64,000 bases of DNA from assembly GCA_949317995.1 (NCBI GenBank), contig OX439044.1:20794641-20858640 (forward strand), in the 5' to 3' direction. This DNA is from Acholoe squamosa (Eukaryota > Annelida > Polychaeta > Phyllodocida > Polynoidae). Shown here piece after piece: positions 49,151-58,273 of the stretch (positions are counted from its first letter, which is position 1; each line of letters opens with the position of its first letter). The position numbers and the translations under genes are program-made. A model generated the notes under the pieces. It saw nothing but the letters and a program-made list of their open reading frames with translations, made no database searches and was not told where the DNA came from.

Positions 49151-49474
49151 AGGTATGCTTCCAAGCATACCTGTATGCTTCCAAGAATCTGGTAAATTGC
49201 AGAAACATTTCGCTGAAGTAATAGAAACTATCAAGATGATTATCTAGGGCCTAGATCTTGATTTGTCTGCCAAAATGTAAGGATTTTCTTGTCATTATAC
49301 CCCCGCCCCCATGTAGCTGCTATACATTTTGCAAAATGCAGCCGGGGACATCAAGTGCCAAGATATTGCAAAAAAAAAACAACCTCGGTAGGATTTAATT
49401 GAATACTTGCTATCAAATATTGGCAAAAATATCCCATGTAATAAAGGTAACAAATCCACTGAATCTTGACTTAC

Positions 49475-49628
49475 TGACACAACTCGCTTCGTGCTCCAAC
49501 ACCGTCGGCAACACTAGGCACCTGACTCAAAAAGAGTTGGGTTGGGATTTCCTCAGGGGCAACCGTGAATTCAGCATTCGGGCAAGATGTGCGAAAGTTG
49601 AGAAATTTCTCTGCCAAACGCGTACAGC
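49475..49628 (-). CDS. Host exon E: cysteine-rich module, first-half exon
   Basis: Acceptor GTCTGTTTTCAG and donor TGTCA/GTAAGTC bound 154 bp. The exon begins with two leftover bases and ends with two. It reads GCTRLAEKFLNFRTSC, then an acidic/aliphatic stretch ending SELC. The C-x13-C spacing is identical to that in exon A (57618-57717), giving the module's first half. Function not recognised; secreted or extracellular location is inferred from cysteine content. Confidence 0.8.
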
Positions 49629-49924
49629 CTGAAAACAGACACCACAGCAAATAATCAATAATGGGTATAAAAGTAAAAGTAAAGAACACATCACACCAAT
49701 ATGATATACAATGTACTATAAATCATTATCAAATACTCCTGAAACCCATATTCCACTTGGCCTCTGTCGTGCGATTGAGCAATACATTTTCTATATAAAT
49801 TTCTGTGACAGTCGCGCGACAGGGGCCAAGTGGACTATGGGTTTTAAGTAACTTAGCCTACTCTATATTCGAATAAAAAAGAATATGCCATATTCAACGA
49901 TGTGTTCCAATTGAGTATCAGTAT

Positions 49925-50560
49925 AGGCCAAATCCCTCTACGCAAAAATCGTCAGAAAATCCTTGTTATTTATGAATGCAGAGTTCCCTAGCCGATATCG
50001 GAGGGGTAATGTCTTTTGCAAAGAATTGGAGCTATTCTCACAAAAGCTGGTATGAAAACAGACTACAAAGTGCTATTTGTTATTATTCCAATGTAAAAAT
50101 AGAATGTTTTGGGAGCTCTTTGTCTATGTGGTGATGCCTATGTGTGCAATCTCAGGCATGTTTTTGTTGTCAAAAGATGTTTTTGTTTACTAAATCAAGT
50201 TGATTTAATGTAAAAATTACAGACTTTAACCCTGACGAGCCTCTGAAATTCAATATCAGACAGGTTTGATTTTTACAGGAACCTGTGATTTATGGTGAGT
50301 TAATTGATAGACTGCTGTGTTGTTTTTTATATCTTGCTGTTTTGATGTTAACATAGCAGAACAGAATAACCACCCCTACTTGGCCACAGTGGTATTATTT
50401 ACACTCTGGTCAACCAGAGCCTGTGCTTGCAAAATCTCATGTTTACACTTTTGAATCTCATGTTTACAATTTAGGAATATCAACAACCTATACCTTAGAC
50501 ACTGACTGAGAAACATTTCATGAGAATGTAGCCGAAAATCGTGTAGTGAAGCCTCCACTT
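49925..50560. mobile_element. Diverged AGGTGAGGCTCC-family TIR element, copy 3
   Basis: Shares GGAGCTATTCTCACAAAAGC, AAAAGATGTTTTTGTTTACT and AATCTCATGTTTACA with 39725-40309 in the same order. The right end reads AAAATCGTGTAGTGAAGCCT. The left boundary is approximate. Confidence 0.6.
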
Positions 50561-51106
50561 AAGAAGCCTTGCCAAAGTCTTGTGGACTGGAACACATCAA
50601 CAGCTTTTGATATTTCCATGCTGTAAACCCTGAATATCGCCATATTACCACAAATATAATATTGCAGTTATAGGGAGGCTACTACTGATATCTTTGAATT
50701 ATTCATAGGAAAAATAATCAAAATCACAATGATTAGCATCACGCCAAGACTACTCCCTTAAAATAATGACTAAAATCACATACATACAGTGTCAAATATT
50801 AGCTATAGTATGATTTGGGGATGGAATAGGTGGGATGGGAATCCGTGTGATTTATGATATTGACAAGAGTCCAAGCCTGCCAATATCCAAAATCACAAAC
50901 ATATCAGACCCATTTTTTTTTGCGTAGCACTTGAGATTTGACCTTATCACTCTGAGTGGTTGATAAGGCCGAATCCCACTACGCGAAAAATGGGAATAAA
51001 AACCCTTGTGATTTAAAATTCCGTTACAAAGAATTGCTTGGGACTGGCAAAAAGATTCGTTTTAATCGAACTTCGTTGTATCCAAAATGGCAATAATTAG
51101 ATGCCT

Positions 51107-51330
51107 CTAACGCATGCCCCGACCCTCTCTGATGCCCCCCCCCCCCCACCCCTTTATATACTGGTGTAGGGCCAGGTATGGGTGGGGGGGGGGGGATTTC
51201 CTCTGAGGCTCACACACGCCCTGACACCTCTCTGATGCTCCCCCCTTTATACACGGGTGTAGGGCCCGGTCTAGGCGGGGGTAGATGTCCTCACACACAC
51301 CCTGACACCTCTCTGATGTTCCCCCTACAA
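51107..51330. repeat. Degenerate tandem repeat with C/G homopolymers
   Basis: Three units carrying CTCTCTGATGCTCCCCC and GGGTGTAGGGCC, spaced about 83 and 106 bp. It contains 14-C and 12-G runs. Confidence 0.7.
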
Positions 51331-51399
51331 CCCCATCCTGTCATCCCCGCCCACAGGCCTTGACTACCTACCCCCTTGAAATTTGAAGTTTCCTTTCAA

Positions 51400-51600
51400 T
51401 TTTCCATGAGTAAAACGATCCTTCCACAGAAAGTTTCGTTATAAACGAATTAATTCCATGTATAATTCTTTATAATGACATCTTTCTACTATAGAAATAT
51501 ATAGAATTGAATTGGTCACAAGGGATTTGTTCGTTATAAGCAAAATTTCGTTATAACAGGGTTCGATATATAGGAGTTTTACTGTATCCGCAAACCTGAG
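51400..51600. mobile_element. Decayed TTCGTTATAA-type MITE
   Basis: Multiple TTCGTTATAA / TTATAACGAA-like stretches, ending AGTTTTACTGTA. This resembles degenerate pogo/Tc1-type MITEs. The opposite end is probably near 51055 (TTCGTTTTAATCGAACTTCG), so the boundaries are uncertain. Confidence 0.4.
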
Positions 51601-51663
51601 CTCTTGCCATTATAGTTAATCACAAGGTTTACCAACTCACCTTTCGCTGTGATTCTATTGCCA

Positions 51664-51820
51664 TTAGGAAACGTTCAACAATTACGTCGCTGCTTAGGGG
51701 GTGAGAGTGGGGGTCTCTGGGTTCCTCTATATGCCCCATACAAAAAAACAATGATAAGGGGCTGGGTGGGTCCTGGAAAATGCCTAAATAACAGTAACAT
51801 AATTGTTGAACGTTCCCTTA
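51664..51820. mobile_element. MITE, AAGGGAACGTTCAACAATTA family, copy 2
   Basis: Inverted ends TTAGGAAACGTTCAACAATT and AATTGTTGAACGTTCCCTTA. About 157 bp. Confidence 0.8.
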
Positions 51821-52025
51821 GTGCACATCAAATCTCTATGGAATGAGCAGTAAGACAGAGGACTCATAATGATACACTTAATCACAGAGAGAGTTTTCAA
51901 GGGTCTCTGGTGAAAAATATCGGCTAAGAAGCCCTGCATACCTAAATCACAAGGATTTTATGGTCATTTTCGCATTGTGACATTTGGCCTATACTTGTAC
52001 AAATAAAAGACAGGTGAGCATTTAC

Positions 52026-52174
52026 CATCAGTGCAAGCCTCCCGATACCACACAACTGTCGTATTTACAATCTCCATCTGCTGCATTGTAGCACTGTCTC
52101 CTCCACAGTTATTAAACAGGTCATTTATACAATCAGAGATGGGGTTTTTCCCCTCTGATTGCTGACTAGGTCTC
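52026..52174 (-). CDS. Host exon D: cysteine-rich module, second-half exon
   Basis: Acceptor GCACACTATCAG and donor GATG/GTAAATG bound 149 bp, starting with one leftover base and ending with one. The C-x7-C-x23-C pattern (ISDCINDLFNNC ... WYREAC) is identical in spacing to exon B at 57134-57306. It joins exon C upstream and exon E downstream without a frame break. Confidence 0.8.
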
Positions 52175-52570
52175 CTGATAGTGTGCAAAGAAAGTAGAAC
52201 AATATTATTGGACCTAGCAGAGTATCAAATCATGGGTTGAAGTAGAAAAATGAGAAAGAATAATGGTCGAATCAACACTGCGACCTATTCTTCAAAGGGT
52301 TCTACAATTTGGGAACTTTTGCAAACTCTAAGTATGATCAATCAAACAATCAATCAAGTGAAAGAAGTGCTCGTTTTTAGGCTATGGTGATGGTGTCAAT
52401 GGCTATTGTCTATAGGTTATGACCTTGTTCAAGCAAAGGTCACAGTTAGCTATGACTTCGTCTTCAACTAGCAGGAGGTTGGGGACAAAGAGTGATAATG
52501 ATGACTCAGCATGTAGATCAACCAGAAGATTTGGCATGACATAAAATTGAATTGCTTGCCCAATTTCTCA

Positions 52571-52807
52571 TTACCTGCTACCCCAATATGGCCACCCCAA
52601 GGGGGTGGCCATATTGGAAGCTCCTTGGTCTCCCCCTTCTTCCTCATGAAAAACTGCATTACTCCTGGTCTCCTCCGTGAGTTTGTGGTTTAGCACCCCA
52701 CAGTTGGGACAGTGCTTTTTGTTGCCATGGTATGACTGTTGGCATACCAAACAAACCACCATGATGCATAAAACAAACAAAAAATTGAAGCAGTGGAAGA
52801 GTCCCAT
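52571..52807 (-). other. Small ORF: hydrophobic segment plus CxxC and HCPNCG
   Basis: A 78-codon intronic ORF on the minus strand. It starts MGLFHCFNFLFVLCIMVVC (membrane-like), then has C-x2-C and CPNCG, with a Glu/Gly-rich tail. The order hydrophobic segment, Cys pair, then CPxC resembles the second half of LITAF-like zinc domains, but the rest of such a domain is not present. It overlaps a hairpin at 52582-52618. It could be chance. Confidence 0.25.
52582..52618. repeat. Perfect hairpin around CCAATATGGCCACCCC
   Basis: The 15-16-bp arms are exact inverted copies separated by 4-5 bases. Confidence 0.85.
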
Positions 52808-52879
52808 GTGTGTGTGCCCCTTAGGCTGGCAGGCTGCAGTAGTGGGTCACTGCCCACAGGTATGTTCAGGGAGGAGTAG

Positions 52880-52902
52880 CAGTGTGTGTGTGTGTGTGTG
52901 TA
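52880..52902 (+). repeat. (GT)n microsatellite
   Basis: About ten GT dinucleotides within GGAGTAGCAG-flanked sequence. Confidence 0.9.
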
Positions 52903-52929
52903 GGAGTAGCAGGTGGGTGAGTAGTAGTG

Positions 52930-54515
52930 GTACTGACCGTATCAATACATAGACCAATCAGGATTGGTCTCACCCATATAATGGAAATCCATGTCTATGT
53001 ATTTTTTTTATATCATCACATGTTTTTGAAGTCAAGACTACATGATAGGTTAATTTCTTCATTTTTTTTGTATTTGGCTATGTTGGAGGAGATCCTTTTA
53101 TAATATTCTATATATTATTATCATGTTGATGGATTTAGCCAATGAAACAAGTCATCTAAAACAACAAAAAAACAAAAACAAATTACACTGTACAACAAAA
53201 TTTCACTTTTCGAAAATAACGGAGCTGAAACCCACTAATTCCTATGTATTTTGACCTGGGGAATTCAGAAATAACATCCATTTTTGCTGGTGGCTCTCAA
53301 TCTTGAGATACCCATAATACCTAGAATTCCCCATTTTCATCCTCGGTAGCCAAATCCATAATAATGAAAAGTGTACAAATACCAGATTTCACATCAAATC
53401 TGGTTTATTTATTTTTGATTACCATTTACAAACCTATGTATAATGAATTATTTTTCCTTTGACTATGTAATATGCAGTAAATGTAGTAATTATGCTCAAA
53501 ACATTAGCTAGATGACACTTTTACGAGACTGCCTTGCTTGTCTCTTGTACACAATGTTCTGGCTCATCCCACATCAGACCCCATCACTAGACTGCTAGAA
53601 GAAAAGGTAACCACCATCTTTGCTAGCATTTTCCATCTCTGAGAGGTCCCGTTAGAATCTCTCCCCATGGATGTCACTTACCGAGTCACATTTCTTTTAA
53701 AGGGTGGGGGGTCAGATGCAGGAAGTGGATCTTCAAGGACATCTTGCATTTGAGTTTCTGATATGTGGCAGCAGTGTATCCACATACTCTACAAAGTCCT
53801 CAACCCTTTTTTTCCCAGAAATCCTGTTATCACTGCTCTGAGGGCAAGCCATGACTTCCATTTACTATGTAGCCTATTTTTGGTTATAATATCAAATTAC
53901 CCTCACTTTAATCTCATGATTATGGATAATCCTGATGTTTAGATGCAGCCTTACTCACCATAAATCATGGTTGGATGCTCTAAATGATCCAGAAGTCAAT
54001 GTTTCAAGGAAGTAAACATGAAAAAAGATGACTGCCTTTCTACCAAAATGAAGCAATATATCCCCGAAACAATTGGTTATAATGTAATGTACATGAAATC
54101 GAACCTATTTGGGGTGGATATATATATATACATCTTGGCCCCTTTTGGCATTATCCAAGATGGACTCTTGATTCTGAACTACCAAAACTGCTACAACTAT
54201 GCATATGGAGTGTGCTAACACCGAACACATAATATTCCATAAAACTGGTTCTTACGCTAGGAATGATAGCGGCCTAGGAGCCACTTTCGGGTGAAAGATG
54301 ATTATGCACAAGTGTCAAAACTATTGATATTACCCAGACAAATGCCAGGAATGATGTAAGAAAGTTCTTGTACATGTTTGGACTACACTATATAGTTGAA
54401 CATAGTGAAATCATTGCCCTTGGAGATGATTTTCAGCAAATATGGCACCCTATAGTTATCTCAAAATTGAGAGCCAATAGGCATTTTCTAACCTCATTTT
54501 CAGATTCAGCAGCCT
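52930..54515. other. Intronic stretch, nothing firmly recognised
   Basis: A+T-rich DNA in the 3.3-kb intron between host exons C and D. A short minus-strand stretch near 53675-53775 ends at a GTAAGT donor but lacks a good acceptor and compatible phase. Confidence 0.5.
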
Positions 54516-54520
54516 CAAAT

Positions 54521-54765
54521 TACCGTAATCTTCCGCGTAGAAGGTGCAGCTCGCGTAGAAGGTGCACCCCCAACTCAGAGAAGGCTGGTTCATGTAGAAG
54601 GCGCACCCATAAAGGCTGAATTTAGTAAGATTAGTACATTTCTTTAATAAAAAAAAAGCGTATAAGGCGCACCCCCAACTCAAGGCAATTTTAGTCCCAC
54701 GTATAAGGCACACTGCTAATCTGATTCGCGTATAAGACGCGCCTTCTACGTGAGAGATTACGGTA
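54521..54765. mobile_element. MITE with TACCGTAATCT ends
   Basis: Inverted ends TACCGTAATCTTCCGCGTAG and its partner GAGATTACGGTA, about 245 bp. The interior repeats GTAGAAGGCGCACC / GTATAAGGCGCACC several times. Confidence 0.8.
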
Positions 54766-55472
54766 GGTATAATTGGTATGTTTGGTCTCCTTTTTTTGCC
54801 ATTGTACACTGCTCTTATGTGACACTTTTATATGCATCTAAAAAGAGAAAATTAATTTCCAAGAAAATGACACCATAAAACAAACTGCCACCTGGTGTGA
54901 TAAAGCTGAACAGCCATTTAAACAGAGTTTTACTGTAAATAGATAGCCTATATAATTATGTTTCACTGTACTCTTGGTTGCCACGCTTTCCCCAGTAACC
55001 AATAAAAAGAACAAAGTGTACATGTATGTTGAATAGCATGTGATTTGATTATGTTTTATCAACTTTAAAATTTAACTATAGTCAAACATTGCATCAATTG
55101 TGGATAACCAAACTTCACATACTTCATCAAAATTGATGGGTTGGAGTGGATGTAATAAGTATAAATAACTGCAAGTGTTGTCTTTGCAACTCTTTTTTTG
55201 TGGGGCGGGGTGGAGGGGGCTCCAGGTATGGACTGTTTTAGTTATCCTTACATGCTTGACTGCATGAAAATTGACTGATTGCTGTAGATGGACTTGAGCT
55301 AGAATCGAAATTCCAAATAGAATATGAAAGCTCAGGTAAATTGCCCTCATTCTTCATCAACATGTCGGCCACAGCAATCCAACACTCACCCACACACACA
55401 ACGGCCACTAAATTTGTCTTGTAACAACAGTTTTACATTTATACCTTTTGCACATGCAAAATATATACATAC

Positions 55473-55647
55473 CCACAAAGGCCTTGGTAGTTGCCTTGTA
55501 ATAGTTCATCTCGGATAATGTTTACTCGATTTCTGACTTGGTCAAATGTATAACCACCGAAGGGACCAGCGAGTTCGCCCACACCAACAGCATAACTGAG
55601 CTGCTGTGCACACGTGATTCCAGCTTCTACACAGGGTGGGAGATTAA
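55473..55647 (-). CDS. Host exon C: cysteine-rich module, first-half exon
   Basis: Acceptor CTTCTTTTTGCAG and donor TGTGG/GTATGT bound 175 bp, with two leftover bases at each end. It reads NLPPCVEAGITCAQQLSYAV, a Gly-rich turn, and a helical-looking segment ending QGLC. Cysteine spacing is C-x6-C-x42-C, so it diverges from the C-x13-C of exons A and E while keeping three cysteines and the same exon phases. Confidence 0.8.
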
Positions 55648-55889
55648 CTGCAAAAAGAAGGTGTTGAAATGTGATAAGTACTGAAATTAACTTGTAGAAT
55701 CAATTATTTTTATATGTAGAGCATAGCATTAATTAACTTGGCAAACGTAATGGTCTTTATTTCATCTTGATAACGAGCCTTTTGAGTTTTGAAAAGGTTT
55801 TATTGGTCAAAATATCATATAAGTAAATAAGTTGTTCGTATCGACCAATGTGAGTAAACAAATGTAAACAGTATTATTACATATAGGAT

Positions 55890-56640
55890 AGTTTGAGTTT
55901 GAGTTTGAAAAACGTTTATTGGCCAATAATATCTTAACATATTGAAGCTTTTACAATTATCAACCATGGGAAGATACAATCAGTTGATATTTAACAGGTG
56001 GTTTCCATGAAACAGTCACATATCACATAATATTCACATATACTATAATTCAGGACAATCACTATTCAGAGTCATATTATCACTTCCCGTAAGTACTTTT
56101 TAAACTTTTGCAGATTTTCTGCAGACTGTACATGCACCGGTAGATTATCCCAAATGATGTTACCTCTATACAATGGACTCGATCTATATAATTCTATTCT
56201 AGGTCGATTTACTCTGATTTTTATTCTATCGTTGCCCCTAAGAGGTCTTACTGGGGTTATTATATTCTCCGGTTTTTGTATATATTTATACATCATGCAC
56301 GCAAGTACTACTTTCCTTCTAGACACCAGACTTTTCGCATTGCAAGATAATAATAGGTCAACAACATGTATATCCTGAGGTAGTAGTATCTTTTTACAGG
56401 CTCTCAGACAATGATTTTGTATGACATCTAAATGGTCTACTAAGGTAACAGGTCCACTCTCCAAAATATAACTACAGTATTCTAACAAAGGAATAATCAT
56501 CGTCTTTTAAATTTTAAGGCTAGTATCTGTATCCAGGTATTTAACAATATTTCTCAATTGTTTCAATTTGGCAATGCCCATTGAATCCATCTTTTTACAA
56601 TGTTGTTTAATGTTGTTACAAATGGCTGCCATATTAAATG
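55890..56640 (-). mobile_element. 5'-truncated CR1/jockey-like LINE fragment
   Basis: Minus-strand C-terminal LINE protein piece plus a short 3' tail (CAAACTCAAACTCAAAC). It is distinct in sequence from the fragment at 6931-7710. The 5' limit is uncertain. Confidence 0.65.
56072..56630 (-). pseudogene. C-terminal fragment of non-LTR retrotransposon protein
   Basis: Reads KQLRNIVKYLDTDTSLKI, then an in-frame TAA near 56508, then MIIPLLEYCSYI, LDVIQNHCLRACKKILLP and IIWDNLPVHVQ before FKKYL and the stop. The order (LEYCS, IQN-x-CLR, IWD-x-LP, FK) fits the region after RT in CR1/jockey-like LINEs. RT catalytic motifs are absent. Confidence 0.7.
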
Positions 56641-57133
56641 CATTCAATCATCCATTTAGAAATTGATAGGAAGGGTCATTCTTCACGTGGGCCCTTCTGC
56701 ACGACGTCGTTCTTGTATATGATGTCATAAAATTGACCTTTATCAAAAAAGTGATTTTTGGAGCCTATTTTTTTCTTTTACCAAGGTAAGATGAAATAAA
56801 TACTTAGTTTGGAACTCATGAACCCCTAACATAAGGCCAAAAAAATATAAGGCCAAAAAAAATAAAAGGTGTGTTTCCAGTAACATCACATATCAATGGA
56901 TGTATCAAATTCTTTGATTTCATTGTAAAATAATGATGGGAAAATGACAACTGTGAGAGAGGGGAAGAACACGAAAAGCATACAGGAAAAAGTCCTCAAA
57001 AAGTAATGAAAGATTCCAATCAGACCAGTAACATGGTGGTGTGGCCCACACCACGATTGCTACTTTGGATGTTTACTCAGACTTGATTTGAATACAAAAA
57101 AAAAGAATTGTATTGAATCAGCAAATCACATAC

Positions 57134-57306
57134 TTTCCCAATTGGGATTGAAGGCGAAATCTGGTATCCGAGGCAGAAATGAATTGCAGCCACCTAGAAG
57201 GAATGCGTTGTCCAGAGCACTGAGGGCTCTTTCAAAATATTCTCTTGGAAGAATTGGGCATCCCTTCCACAAGTCCCACGCACATGTCACTGCTCTAGTT
57301 GCATAT
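57134..57306 (-). CDS. Host exon B: cysteine-rich module, second-half exon
   Basis: Acceptor GCTATTTACAG and donor GGAAA/GTATGTG bound 173 bp, one leftover base at each end. It reads YATRAVTCAWDLWKGCPILP, then a helical segment to LLGGC. The C-x7-C-x23-C spacing is identical to that of exon D. The single leading A completes GAA with the GA left by exon A. Confidence 0.82.
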
Positions 57307-57617
57307 CTGTAAATAGCATTATGACTGTATCAATGAATGCATATAGTCATGATCATGAGCTATCTAAGTAGCTACTAAACTAAATTCATCATGTTCATGA
57401 GTGTGGATATGGTTTTTGGTGCTAAAGGAAAGTGGAAGATCTACAAATTCATTTTAGACTTAGGGGTACTGATATTTACAAAGTCTTCAGATGCGTTTGT
57501 AACATATCTGTACAATTTTCTGTACACTCATGGCAGTTTGAACCATTCAAGTTGTAGAATCTTAATGAATGACCAACATAGCAAGTTTCTTGTGTAAAAT
57601 CAAGAATCTCTACATAC

Positions 57618-57717
57618 TCGCAGTAATTGAGTGCTTGCGGGTTCGGGAAAATCCTTTTAAAGTTCCACGAGCACGATTCATGTCTATCCAATAGGAAGTA
57701 AGAAAGGGCTGTACAAT
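57618..57717 (-). CDS. Host exon A: cysteine-rich module, first-half exon
   Basis: First visible exon (5'-most on the minus strand). Acceptor GATTTTGTCTGCAG and donor TGCGA/GTATGTAG bound 100 bp, two leftover bases at each end. It reads CTALSYFLLDRHESC, then NYC; the C-x13-C spacing equals exon E. The upstream exon must lie beyond the gypsy insertion that starts at 57813, only 95 bp above this acceptor. Confidence 0.78.
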
Positions 57718-57754
57718 CTGCAGACAAAATCACAAAAAAAATATAGTAAAATAT

Positions 57755-57755
<1 letters not shown>

Positions 57756-57812
<57 letters not shown>
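57756..57812 (+). repeat. (TA)n microsatellite at gypsy insertion boundary
   Basis: About 28 TA dinucleotides end at the first base of the LTR. Confidence 0.95.
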
Positions 57813-57816
<4 letters not shown>

Positions 57817-58230
57817 GGGGTATGGTATTTTACACTTTAACGTTCATGCACCCGTGAGACTCAGACCTAGGTCCTTCGGGTGTGGTGGGGGAATCCGGAT
57901 GGCAGGTGGCAGCACCTGCCTCTGGGTTCGTATCCACTACACCAGGGGGCCTACCACTCGTCCGCCACACGTCACGTGGCCGGTCTGAGTTTCGCGGGCT
58001 TTTCCCCTATATAAGGCTGGTCCTAGCCCTAGGTTCCTCAGTAGTGGTTTACCCACTGCTCAACCAGGTTGTTACCCGAAAGGGTAACCGAATGCACTAG
58101 CAGCATGTAGTCCTCTGAGGCTGTGATCGTATGTAACGCAAGCTCTGAAATAAAAGCTCGGTTGCCTACCCGGAAACTTTTCTCTCTCTTCGTTATGATT
58201 TAATCTAACTTAACGAGACGAACCACTACA
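57813..58230 (+). repeat. 5' LTR of gypsy copy 2 (418 bp)
   Basis: TG...CA ends, CTATATAAGG TATA box near 58008 and AATAAA near 58149. A few substitutions and 1-2-bp indels separate it from the copy 1 LTRs. Confidence 0.93.
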
Positions 58231-58231
58231 C

Positions 58232-58247
58232 TGGTGCCGTGACCAGG
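58232..58247 (+). promoter_or_regulatory. Primer-binding site, gypsy copy 2
   Basis: TGGTGCCGTGACCAGG begins one base after the LTR. It is identical in position and sequence start to copy 1. The tRNA was not assigned. Confidence 0.7.
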
Positions 58248-58273
58248 TGGTCTTCGGGTAAGCGCAGTCAGAA

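Noticed and set aside
53675-53775. Possible extra minus-strand exon ending at a GTAAGT donor
   Set aside because: No good acceptor upstream, phase incompatible with insertion between exons C and D, and no matching cysteine pattern.
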